64,000 bases of DNA from Axinella damicornis. Lineage: Eukaryota; Porifera; Demospongiae; Axinellida; Axinellidae. The translations under genes and the position numbers were made by a program. The stretch covers positions 12,395,928 through 12,459,927 of the forward strand of contig OZ007514.1 of assembly GCA_963931865.1 (NCBI GenBank), given 5' to 3'. Below, one piece after another: positions 1 to 11,897 of this stretch (positions within the stretch are counted from its first letter, which is position 1; each line of letters starts with the position of its first letter). The notes beneath the pieces are model-generated. The model saw only the letters and a program-made list of their open reading frames with translations. It was not told where the DNA came from and searched no databases.

Positions 1-406
1 TAGCACTCTTGTGTTACCTCTTTCCTCTCCCCCTTCCCCCCACCCCTCTCCCCCTCCCCCACCCCTCTCCCCCTCCCCCACCCCTCTCCCCCTCCCCCAC
101 CCCTCTCTCCCTCCCCCACCCCTCTCCCCCTCCCCCCACCCCTCTCCCCCTCCCCCACCCCTCTCCCCCTCCCTCCACCCCTCTCCCCCTCCCCCCACCC
201 CTCTCCCCCTCCCTCCACCCCTCTCCCCCTCCCCCACCCCTCTCCCCCTCCCCCCACCCCTCTCCCCCTCCCCCACCCCTCCCCCCCTCCCCCCACTCCT
301 CCTCCACTCTTCCCACTCCTTCCCCACCCCTCTCCCCCTCCCCCCACCCCTCACTCCTCTCCCCCTCCCCTCACTCCTCTCCCCCTCCCCCCACTCCCAC
401 CTCCAG
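1..406. repeat. C/T-rich minisatellite in an intron of the Eph-like kinase
   Basis: From about base 20 to 404 the + strand is almost pure C and T with scattered A. It is built from a roughly 19-bp unit of the form cccctctccccctccccca, repeated with small length changes. It ends at the splice acceptor ctccag (401-406). Reading frames on both strands here (Pro/Ser/Leu-rich or Gly/Glu/Arg-rich) follow from the repeat and are not genes. The tract acts as a very long polypyrimidine tract for the exon at 407. Mirror symmetry makes triplex (H-DNA) formation possible; that is inference. Confidence 0.85.
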
Positions 407-2935
<2,529 letters not shown>

Positions 2936-3514
2936 TCACTAATTTTTGTACAAGTCTTCTCTGTGTCCGTGTATGTATGCACTAACTCCACTTACAACTC
3001 TCCCTCTCGGACTCTGAGACTATGCAGTGAATTCCTCTATTCATACAATGTCATGCTACTACACACAGCTGCGGTTTATTTTCACAGTACTGTAAATAAG
3101 TGGTTGTTGTTTTTTGGGTAATATCCATACCACTGCTACTCTGAATGACTGTCTTCATAGTACAATTATCTGTTGTATAGTACGTGGTCTTGTGACTAAT
3201 ATCAAGTTACTGTAGAACGTGATTGTGTAACAATTAATACCAGTATACTGATAACAGTGTGAAGGACAAGTGTACGTTGATTCATCAGAACTTCAACAGT
3301 TAACAACATTCATTGTAGGCCAATAAATATGGCGCTGTATGCCTGTAGCTTGATGGAATATATTAGCAGAAACGTATAATTAGCACCGCTAAATTCACGA
3401 ACATATTTCAAGGCTTTAAGTGCTCCAATAATATTGTTCGTGACACATGCAGTTAGTGCTGCATATTTATAATTATTCAATTATAATACAGATCAACATT
3501 TGCAGATTGATTAA
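2936..3514 (+). other. 3'UTR and downstream flank of the kinase gene
   Basis: A non-coding stretch after the SAM stop codon. A canonical AATAAA lies at 3322-3327. The first ~300 bases are the part that recurs, decayed, at 51.9-52.2 kb. It ends at the TTAA (3511-3514) that flanks the piggyBac element. No gene is seen here. Confidence 0.6.
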
Positions 3515-3666
3515 CCCTCCAATGCAACAACCCTCTGTTTTAATATTTTAAATAGTGAGTAAGTATTGAATATCTATGCTGTGAATTGTGAGGAATATGC
3601 TGCTGTAACTACTGCCATACGGCACCTACGTGATACTGTGAGCTTCCGATTCGGAGAAAAACCAAC

Positions 3667-3676
3667 GCGCATGCGC
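3667..3676. promoter_or_regulatory. GCGCATGCGC palindrome (NRF1-like site) in the piggyBac 5' region
   Basis: The 10-bp palindrome gcgcatgcgc matches the known NRF1 consensus core. A half-site-like cacatgcgcat follows at 3693-3703. Placement about 0.4-0.7 kb upstream of the transposase fits a promoter, but binding is inferred from the motif alone. Confidence 0.35.
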
Positions 3677-3965
3677 AGATGATGCCAGTGAGCACATGCG
3701 CATTTTGGACGAAGCACGTTTTTGTCTGACCTGTGGAAGGTGAACTGATCTGGAAGCATCGACTTGTTTGTCGTCAGGTGGGTATCTGTAGCATCATGCA
3801 CACACACCAGACTGTTCTATTTTGCATTTGGTAGGCGTTTTACTGCCGTGCATGATCTTTTTCGCAGCTTTAACAGGTCAATCATGATCAATGGTGCTGC
3901 GTGTATATTATTGGTGAATATTATACGGGCAGTGTTCACTGTATTTGCTCTCTAACGTCTGGTAA

Positions 3966-4066
3966 CCTTGTTCCCAGGCTCTCGGAGGAAAAAGGGCCTG
4001 GTCAACACTGTTTGCACATAATTTTAGGGCTTTTATTTTCTCTCCATACAGGAATCTGGGAACAAG
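3966..4066. repeat. Inverted-repeat fragment of the CCTCGTTCCCAGGC family inside the piggyBac 5' region
   Basis: Left ccttgttcccaggct and right tctgggaacaagg face each other about 100 bp apart. The inner sequence (aaagggcctgg, cactgtttgc) matches the terminal repeat of the 1.3-kb element at 23151-24421. It is therefore a small nested copy just before the transposase start region. Confidence 0.6.
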
Positions 4067-4118
4067 GCAAATGTTCAACTTTGGGAGAGTACTTGTAGTA
4101 TTTCTACTGCTATACCTA

Positions 4119-4230
4119 GTCCCACTGAACATGTCAACCTTCACGTGCGGCAAGCAGAAGTTCTTAACAGCTGAAGAGGTTGCAGCTATATTCGAAAGTC
4201 GGAAGAGTGTAGATCCTCTCAGTGACTATA
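4119..4230 (+). CDS. Probable N-terminal segment of the piggyBac transposase, in another frame
   Basis: This frame reads MSTFTCGKQKFLTAEEVAAI and continues to about LSDYS. It resembles the short N-terminal motif (TAEE, then an acidic stretch) common in piggyBac transposases. The following acidic stretch (SSDVDSDDSDDETE, 4277-4318) is in the same frame as the main transposase, but that frame is closed by a TAG at 4229-4231. A 31-nt GT-AG interval (4231-4261) does not restore frame. Either another small intron or a frameshift separates this segment from the main frame; which one cannot be decided here. Confidence 0.45.
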
Positions 4231-4342
4231 GTATGTACGTAGCAGTAACGAAAGTCTTCAGAGCAGCATCTGGGAGAGCAGTGATGTCGATTCTGATGAT
4301 TCTGATGATGAAACCGAGTTCTCGGGTAGTATACCAGCAGAA

Positions 4343-6802
4343 ATGCTGAGTGAAGTCTCAAGTCAAGGTGAAGAAGCCTCCAGCCATGGTGAAACCTCCA
4401 TCCATGGTGAAGCATCCATTCAGAATGAAGACAGTGAGCCATCCATTCAGAATGAAGACAGTGAGCCTGACATGAGTGGTTGCTTGGAGCATGGAAGTGT
4501 TGAGCAGACTCTGAATGGAACTGGGCATGATCATTCAGATTTGGAGGATTTGAGTCTGGAACCGCGTTCTAAGAAGATTCGAATTGATACTGGCAGTGAA
4601 AGACGGAGACTTGGACGAGAAGATAGTAGTAGAGGAAGAGGCAGAGGACGCGTACGAGGAACAGTTGGAGAGAGTATAAGTGGCCGAGAATGCGGACTAG
4701 GAGGAAGGAGGGGGTATGGACAAGGAAGAAGTAGAGGAGGTGGAAGTGGTGGACGAGGAAGAAGTGGAGGGCGTGGAAGTGGCAGGCGTGGAAGTGGCAG
4801 AGAACGTGGACTGAGAAGCGGTGGGGGGGATGGACAAGGACGAAGTGGAGGGCATGAACGTGGAAGTGGTGGACCAAGTGGGCAAGACCAAAGAAGAGAA
4901 CAGAGTGGTCACAGAGGAAGGGGCAGAAAGCAGGGTCAAGGAAGTAGTCGGGGGCAAGGTGACAGTCAACAGCCAAGGGGTAGTCAAGGAAAGAGGCAAA
5001 AGACACGAGGGACGACGTCTATACCTCAAGATGCCACAAGCATTTCCATAGTTGATAGCCACCACATTCCAGAAGTTGATTTTTGTCCTCTGCGACCTGC
5101 GGGTCCACATGTCCCTCTTTCTGAAGTAAATGCTCTTTCACTCTTTGAGTTGTTTTTCGATGAAGATGCCATGGATAGAATTCTTGGATGCACTACTGCC
5201 TATGCAGAGCACAAGAAAGGGGAGAAGAAGAAGAGGTACGCTCTGTTCATGAAGCGCAAACTAACAAAGGAGGAGCTGAAAGCTTTTATCGGTGTGTTGC
5301 TGCTACTTGGGATACATGGTGTCAGGAACCACCGAAAAGCGTGGAGTAGCTCCAAGGCTCAATACTTGACAAGGCTACACGACTTGATGACCTGCCAACG
5401 GTTTGAACTAATTGGGTGCTTTTTGCATGTGGTGACACCAGAGGAAGAGCAACAAATGGGAGGTGATTGTCTGCGGAAACTTAGGCCATTTGTGGAAGGC
5501 ATCAAAGCCAACTGCAGTAATTACTACCAGCCCCTACAACAGTTATCGGTCGACGAACGAATGGTGAAGAGTAAATGTCGCTCACACATGATACAGTACA
5601 TGAAAAACAAACCCACGAAGTGGGGGTTTAAACTGTGGGTTATTGCAGACATTTCTGGTTACACCTGCGATTTCAATATTTATACTGGCAAGCGTTCCAC
5701 TGAGTCGTCAGAGCACGGCCTTTGTTTTGACGTGGTGATGGAGCTTGTTGCTCCCTTTGAGTTTCAAGGCTACGAGTTATTTACGGATAACTACTATTCA
5801 AGCCCTAGTCTGTGTGATGCGCTCCTTGAGGTTGAAATTCGTGCTACAGGAACACTTCGCACTAATCGTACTGGAGTGCCTGACAGTGTCATTCAAGTGA
5901 AACAAGAGCTGATGAAAGCCAATACACCACGTGGTACGGGCTACTATGTTCACGAATCGACTACCACGTACGTCTGCTGGAGAGATGTCCGTGTCGTAAC
6001 TGTGATCACCACAGCTTATCCAGGTCACTACGAGCATCATGTGACACGAAAGGTGCGAAAGGCTGGACAGATAGAGATGGTGGACATTCCACGGCCCATT
6101 GCAGTCGAGAAATACAATAGGTATATGGGCGGGGTAGATAAAAGTGATCAATTTTTATCGTACCACAATGTCTTGCGTAAGACAGTTCGCTATTGGAAAA
6201 CATTATTTTATCACATGATCGACACAGCAGCAGTGAATGCCTTTGTCCTGTACAACTTGTTGGCACACCAAGCCAAATGTCCAACTATCACTGAGAACGA
6301 ATTTCGTGACACACTTGTGCTTCAGATAATTGAAAAGTATGGACGGAATCAAAGGGAAATCGTTCCTCGAGGTAGACCACCCACATCGAGCTGCCGAGTT
6401 CGTCATGGAAGTACCTTGTACTCTGTCGAGGAGAAGGGGCGCTGCCAGTATTGTAAGGTTTCTGGGAAGAAGAATTATACTCAACGAAGGTGCCCTGATT
6501 GTCTGTTTACTCCTGCTCTTTGTCAGACCCATGACAGAGACTGCCATGGTGCATGGCACAAGCCTGCGTTTGATGGTGTGCGCACCCTATGGTTCGATAA
6601 GCAAGAACGAAAGGGTGCAGCAATCACCCCTCAGGACTCGTGTTCCTCCACCAGCTGTCAGCAAGTCACAGAATCTTCACCTGACTCCAGCACTTCCTCA
6701 AGCGTTCCTCCCCCAAGTCATGGTCGTGGGAGGCCAAGGGGCTCTATGAACAAGCGCAAAAGACGTGGAGCCTACCGAGCCAGGTTGGAGGCTAGTACAT
6801 AA
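4343..6802 (+). CDS. piggyBac transposase (819 residues) with RG-rich insert and C-terminal zinc domain
   Basis: A DDE-type transposase that cuts and pastes at TTAA. The catalytic aspartates can be placed: D404 in LSVDERMVKSK, D482 in ELFTDNYYSS, and D599 with D602 in MGGVDKSDQF. The C-terminus has a Cys/His cluster (CQYC 701-704, CPDC, CQTHDRDCHGAWH) typical of the piggyBac zinc domain. The tail has an AT-hook-like GRGRPRG and a basic NKRKRRG, probably a nuclear signal. Residues 97-223 are an RG/GR/GS-rich low-complexity region, unusual for the family. Residues 25-42 contain SIQNEDSEP twice (a 27-bp tandem duplication). The frame is open upstream of Met1 as far as 4232, so the true N-terminus is probably longer. 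No stop or frameshift occurs in the catalytic core. Confidence 0.92.
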   Translation: MLSEVSSQGEEASSHGETSIHGEASIQNEDSEPSIQNEDSEPDMSGCLEHGSVEQTLNGTGHDHSDLEDLSLEPRSKKIRIDTGSERRRLGREDSSRGRGRGRVRGTVGESISGRECGLGGRRGYGQGRSRGGGSGGRGRSGGRGSGRRGSGRERGLRSGGGDGQGRSGGHERGSGGPSGQDQRREQSGHRGRGRKQGQGSSRGQGDSQQPRGSQGKRQKTRGTTSIPQDATSISIVDSHHIPEVDFCPLRPAGPHVPLSEVNALSLFELFFDEDAMDRILGCTTAYAEHKKGEKKKRYALFMKRKLTKEELKAFIGVLLLLGIHGVRNHRKAWSSSKAQYLTRLHDLMTCQRFELIGCFLHVVTPEEEQQMGGDCLRKLRPFVEGIKANCSNYYQPLQQLSVDERMVKSKCRSHMIQYMKNKPTKWGFKLWVIADISGYTCDFNIYTGKRSTESSEHGLCFDVVMELVAPFEFQGYELFTDNYYSSPSLCDALLEVEIRATGTLRTNRTGVPDSVIQVKQELMKANTPRGTGYYVHESTTTYVCWRDVRVVTVITTAYPGHYEHHVTRKVRKAGQIEMVDIPRPIAVEKYNRYMGGVDKSDQFLSYHNVLRKTVRYWKTLFYHMIDTAAVNAFVLYNLLAHQAKCPTITENEFRDTLVLQIIEKYGRNQREIVPRGRPPTSSCRVRHGSTLYSVEEKGRCQYCKVSGKKNYTQRRCPDCLFTPALCQTHDRDCHGAWHKPAFDGVRTLWFDKQERKGAAITPQDSCSSTSCQQVTESSPDSSTSSSVPPPSHGRGRPRGSMNKRKRRGAYRARLEAST

Positions 6803-7308
6803 CTCCAGACTATTTTGCTATGTATAGTTAGTAGTACTGTTAAAGAAGTGGCTTAGTGAGGTACTCATTTTTGTTCTGTTCACATCACTTTGGGGTGCAC
6901 AATTAGCTGTGGCATCAGTTCTGTACATTATTAGTTGATAAGGCTAGTACTTCTTGGTTAGTTCTGTACGTGATTGTGCGTTACTAATTAGTTGCTTGCA
7001 TCAGTTCTGTGCATTATTAGTCAATATTCTTTTGTTTGGGCAATCAGTGAACATGTTGGTCTCCCTTGTGTTGAGTTTGGGTGGAGTTTTAGATGTACCT
7101 AAAATTATACTGGTTATAAATATTCATAAGGTCTCACTATTAGTGTGATGTCATAAGTAGAGTGCACAAGTTGGATATGTGGTAGTAATACAATTGTTTA
7201 GGGACAAACAGCAACTTGGGGAGTGGATTCATGGAGTTGGTATAGTTTAAACAGGCAGTGTAGTTACCACCCAATAACTGAAAAATAATTGTTGCACTGG
7301 AGGGTTAA

Positions 7309-7970
7309 TTATTGTGACAACTGATTACAATATTATATGTTTGTGTATGCAATACTATACTATATCACAATTATTGCATGATGATATTTATGTTACACAA
7401 TGTGACGATTGTGCAATACTACAGTTATCACAACTTCACTGTACATCGACCAGCCACTTCGTTAACCACTTGAGACAGCTTTCGTATTCCATCACCACCA
7501 CTTCTCATCTCAAGACCTCCAGAGCCACTGGATGGGCACGTGAATGCATGGAATACAGCTCCATCAGTCCCATGGTGGTTCACTACAACACATACAACCC
7601 CTTGATACCTCAGCAACCAGCTACTTGTTGAACGTTACCGCTATATACTGCAGCAATACAGCACACAGTGCTACGCTCCATTCGTTGTCTTCACTGGTTG
7701 TACAGCAGATTATATACTCATGCTCAGTATTGATCATGAGTGAAATGCTATATAAACTTCACAAGCACAATAAAGCATTCAATGAGGATTATTGGAAGGC
7801 TCCTATACGTGATCTTGGGTAGCTCTAGCTCGGGTTATATAATACATTGGTATGCCAACTATGGTAACTATGGTAACTATGGTAACTGTGAGTGTTGACA
7901 ACAGTTACTATTGCTACACTTAATATGTACCTGATGTGAATAGATACAAAGATTGGTTGTTCCGTTGGTT
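7309..7970. repeat. Duplicated block (copy A), carrying the piggyBac insertion
   Basis: The segment from about 7310 to 7850 (for example catcgaccagccacttc, aatacagctccatcagtc) matches 33.84-34.33 kb, and partly 52.40-52.56 kb. The piece left of piggyBac (atacagatcaacat, 3488-3501) also continues the match at 33.83 kb, so piggyBac landed inside this block. Short reading frames here are not convincing genes. Confidence 0.75.
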
Positions 7971-8170
7971 NNNNNNNNNNNNNNNNNNNNNNNNNNNNNN
8001 NNNNNNNNNNNNNNNNNNNNNNNNNNNNNNNNNNNNNNNNNNNNNNNNNNNNNNNNNNNNNNNNNNNNNNNNNNNNNNNNNNNNNNNNNNNNNNNNNNNN
8101 NNNNNNNNNNNNNNNNNNNNNNNNNNNNNNNNNNNNNNNNNNNNNNNNNNNNNNNNNNNNNNNNNNNNNN
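7971..8170. other. Assembly gap (200 N)
   Basis: Exactly 200 unknown bases. It falls just downstream, in the minus-strand sense, of the last visible LRR exon of NLR gene 1, so the 3' end of that gene may be missing or collapsed here. Confidence 0.99.
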
Positions 8171-8260
8171 CAGTTAAACTATTGCTTTCAGTATCCAAAA
8201 AAATTGAATTTAAAAACAACAGACAGGACTCTCAGCCAAATTAAATAAGAACGATCTTAC

Positions 8261-11200
8261 TTCAAAGTCTGCTGTGACGAATCACTGACCGTACCACATG
8301 CAGGTAAGCTGCTGAATCCTCCACAGCACTGGAAAACCAGTCAGGTAGCTAGACTGAATCCACATTCCTTATTCTCTGCTAAAATCCTGGCAACCCCAAT
8401 CAGATAGCAGAACAGCTAGCTAATCAAGATAATGTAAACTACAAACTTAGAATGTGGGATAATCCAAATGCTGAAAATCTCTCGTGAGTCGTGTTACCTG
8501 CATGTGGTAGGGCTTACCACCTGCTAGGTTAAACAAATATTAATGCAGCTTTAGAGTCTGGAGTGACATTATTTATTAGCTTACTCAAGTTTTGTTGGAG
8601 TTTCACCGTATTTCAACAGACAGTTCATTTGCAACAGGAGAGGAAGTGCTATATGTCCGTCTATAATTCCTCGATTCTCATGAAGACTAGAAAAGGAAAG
8701 GATAGAAAATTCAACAAGAGACTTGCATGTGCCGTCACTCGAGTACAATAAAAAAATATGCAGCTGCTTGCTCTATTTTCTGAGGTATCAATGGACTTAC
8801 TCCAGAACCTGTAGGGATGTATTCACTTCCAACATCTCGGCAAACATGTATGCTCCCTCTTCAGTAATGAAGTTGCGCCTGAGACTGGAAGTAATGATAT
8901 ATAGGCAAGGCCCAATGATGTCTGCTCAGCACATTCTGAGATACAAATAATTATGCAGGTTGAGATACAATATGACAAGTCCTGAAGAAAAGTCATAGCC
9001 ATTCAAAAGTCTTATCTGTTTTCTGCTGTTCAATTCAGGTTGCAAAATTCCCTAACAGTTTCATGCTTCTCAGGGCCCAGACTTGGCGGGGAACGTACAC
9101 ATGAAGAGCCCTCCCCTGGCAATACCATTAATTAGAGTCATGACCACACAGAAGCCAAGATATTGGGTGTCAATGGTGGAGATCAGGCCCATTCTCACAT
9201 AGGACCTCACACACTATTGGTGTGCATGTTTTCTTAGGGGCCAGAGGGCCCCCTCGGTGGGGTCTATGGCCCCAAACATTGGCCATGCATGTACAGGGCA
9301 CTTTCTGCTCTGACGAGAAGCCCTACCAGTGCAAAGGGTCAACAGTCGTCTTTGAGGCTTAAAGGGTTTAAGTCGCTGCTATAGGCTGAATGTTCATTCT
9401 GTCAGTGCCTGCTAAAGCTTTCAAGTTTTTTTTGTGTTTTTTTTTCTCTTCGTAATACAAGCTTTCAAGTTGTAAATATAGCACGCATGCTCTCTCGTAC
9501 AAGAGCCATTTTGCATAGTACATAAGACCATGCATCTCAATCCCACTGTGCATCAAATGAAGCTAATGTAGCTATTATTATAGTCCTGGAATAGCACACA
9601 CCAAATACAACGGAAGGACAGGCCTGTAGGCAGGATTTCTAGGACGGGGGTTCGGTAGGGGCACTGGTGAAGGCAGTGAATAGAGGTGCATAGCACTGAT
9701 CCAATCCGTGCGATTCACAGTTGTTTTTCAGTGACCTAGATGGGCTCTCGTAGCACCTTCACCGCTTTGTACTGCACTGCCATGGTTTACTTGCAATCCA
9801 TGACCGTCTCACTCACACTGCTACTCTGCATACAACTGTAATGATGAGTGCGTGCACATGCGTACGTGAATGTGACGTGACGTTGACACGTACGTACGTT
9901 GCTGTTGTTCCGAGTCTTTACCGCAATGAGCTCAGGTGGCTGTGACAGGTGCGCATGCGGCACGCTGCAGAAACTCTACTTTGTTCTGACGACGGTGATT
10001 TCTCTATGGCTAGTCGACTATACTTACAAAGAAACGGTAGAGTTTGTGAAGCTAGATGCTGTATAATTTTGGCCTGCCCAGAAGGGGGGTTCGTTCAAAC
10101 CCCCTCGAACCCCCCTCCCTACGGCCCTGAAGGACTCACCTCAAATTCTGCAGTGACTTGTTCACTTTCAGAGCATCTGCCAGCATGCCAGCTCCTTTGT
10201 CTGTTATTAGGTTGATACTGAGGCTGTATTAAGTAGAAAATATCCACAAAGTACACGCACACCCTTAGTGTTTTAGAGGAAGAGAGCCATTCCTTTGACA
10301 CTGTTATATGAAGAATTCTGAGCCATTTAGCAACCTATATACTAGGAATACGTATCCGCATAATTGCCTCGCGCGCACGCCGCGGCCGCATGCACAACCT
10401 GGCTACGTGCTTACGAGCTCGAGTATGATAGATCTCTAGCCAAGAGTGAATTTGCGAGTGAGGAGCTGAGATAAACATGTCGATTACACTCACTGTTCGA
10501 CTCCACATGTAGCTGCTCTAGCTCTGCAAGACCTGAAGGCCCCGCTCGCTTGTACCCTAGCCTCTGGCTACGCGAGACTATTGTGGAGTTGCGGTATAAA
10601 CAGATGTCGACTGCGCTGACTGTTTGACTCCATATGTAGCTGCTCCAGCTCTGCAAGCCCTGGAGCACCGCACGCTCGTCCACTGATCTGTTTCTCAAGG
10701 TTGTAGTTCTCACACCGTCGAGCCCTCGCAAAACTCAATTGGCCGGCAGGAAACCCGCAACATTCTTATCAACATTTCTGAGCATGACATATTCCGGTAC
10801 GTATGTACGTACGTACCACATACGTACGTACGTACGTACATACGTATAATATAGTGAGAAATAGATCCCCCATTCAGAGCCTCGCGCTAATGCGCTCGGC
10901 AATTATGTACAACCAGTGATTATGTGGTTGACCACACAGAGAAGCTTTACGGGATGCTTTAGATAAAGTTTGCCTAGATAAAGGATCCTGCAACTGACCT
11001 CAAATTCTGAAGCAGCTGGTTCACCTTCAGAGCATCTGCCAGCACGCCAGCTCCTTTGTCTCTTATGCTATTACCATCAAGACTGTATATAGGAGTGTGT
11101 TACTAAATACAGTGGCATGCATGGCATACACCAAGATTCAGTGACTGACCTCAACTTCTGCAGTGACTGGTTCACCTTCAAAGCATCTGCCAGTATGCCA

Positions 11201-11811
11201 GCTCCTCTGTCAGCTATTCTATTACTATCAAGGCTGAAAGGGAGATGAAATTATACCATAATTATGATTAATTCAGAAGAACACTCGTGGTGTGTACCCC
11301 TGGCATGGACAGTTAACTATTGAAGGATTCAGCAAACTGACCTCAAATTCTGAAGTGACTGGTTCACCTTCAGAGCATCTGCCAGCATTTCAGCCCCACT
11401 GTGTGGTATGCCATTACCATCAAGACTGTACAGGAGATGAAATTTAACTTCTGTATGATTTACACATCAACTGAAGAACACCACCCATGTCTGGCGTGAC
11501 AAGCTGACACCAACTGTACAAAAACATTACAATTGTAAGTACAGCAGAACAGCATAAAGTAGGGAAACAAGGTCGGGATGACAGCACAATTGTACAACCC
11601 CACACTACTTCCATTAATGCGAAAAGATATATAGGGCATCCAATGAAGGACCCAAATGTCCAATGGATGGAAGGTACACAACAAGTAATCAGTGTGAAAA
11701 TGTACAGATCAACTTTGCAGTCCTTACTTGAGAGTTTTCAGTGAGTGAGAAACTCTGAGAGATACGGCGAGTGTACAAGTTCCTTCCTCAGATATCTTAC
11801 AGTTTGACAAA
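8261..11811 (-). CDS. NLR gene 1, leucine-rich-repeat exons
   Basis: In transcript order the intact LRR exons are 11728-11811, 11342-11425, 11150-11233, 10999-11082, 10140-10223, 8801-8884 (84 nt each, 28 residues) and 8585-8686 (102 nt, 34 residues). A remnant at about 8261-8290 matches the 3' end of the gene 3 exon 59516-59602. Each intact exon is open, starts and ends in phase 2 and carries the ribonuclease-inhibitor-type pattern, for example LDGNSIRDKGAGVLADALKV and LRRNFITEEGAYMFAEMLEV. The role expected from the family is ligand or partner recognition at the C-terminus of a cytosolic NACHT receptor. The array follows the NACHT exon at 11898 in the same phase. The 3' end runs into the 8-kb gap region and no stop exon was identified. 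Confidence 0.85.
9619..10129. mobile_element. 511-bp non-autonomous DNA element, 5-bp target duplication AAGGA
   Basis: It starts caggcctgtaggcagg and ends with the inverted form ccctccctacggccctg, and is flanked by aagga at 9614-9618 and 10130-10134. The paralogous position in gene 3 (62.12 kb, ggaaggactcacc) lacks the insertion. The right end is 6 bp from the splice donor of the LRR exon 10140-10223. CAGGG-type ends with a 5-bp duplication recall the hAT5 group, which is inference. Confidence 0.8.
10465..10720. repeat. Two tandem copies of a roughly 120-bp interspersed sequence
   Basis: Segments around 10475-10545 and 10594-10665 share gactccayatgtagctgct and agctctgcaag. A third, inverted copy occurs at about 47165-47280 in the leader intron of gene 2. 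It lies in the intron between LRR exons. An ACGT-tetramer run follows at about 10798-10845. Confidence 0.55.
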
Positions 11812-11897
11812 CTATGAAACACAAGCAATAGTACAATCATTTTCGTAATAAACATGCAAGTTTTGCAGTATGGGAGTGAGGGCTACAAGACACATAC

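Larger units (their letters stand above)
3515..7304 (+). mobile_element. piggyBac DNA transposon, structurally complete
   Basis: The element is flanked by TTAA on both sides (3511-3514 and 7305-7308), the piggyBac target duplication. The termini are inverted copies of CCCTCCARTGCAACAA (3515-3530 and 7289-7304), with one mismatch in 16. Between them lies one long transposase frame at 4343-6802, with about 0.8 kb of 5' and 0.5 kb of 3' non-coding sequence. Good termini and an uninterrupted catalytic frame suggest a fairly recent insertion; the N-terminal segment may need a splice or be frameshifted. Confidence 0.93.

Noticed and set aside
4231..4261. 31-nt intron joining the piggyBac N-terminus to the main frame
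   Set aside because: It has GT and AG ends but is too short and does not bring the two frames into register.
7920..8244. Frames spanning the N run
   Set aside because: Artefact of unknown bases.
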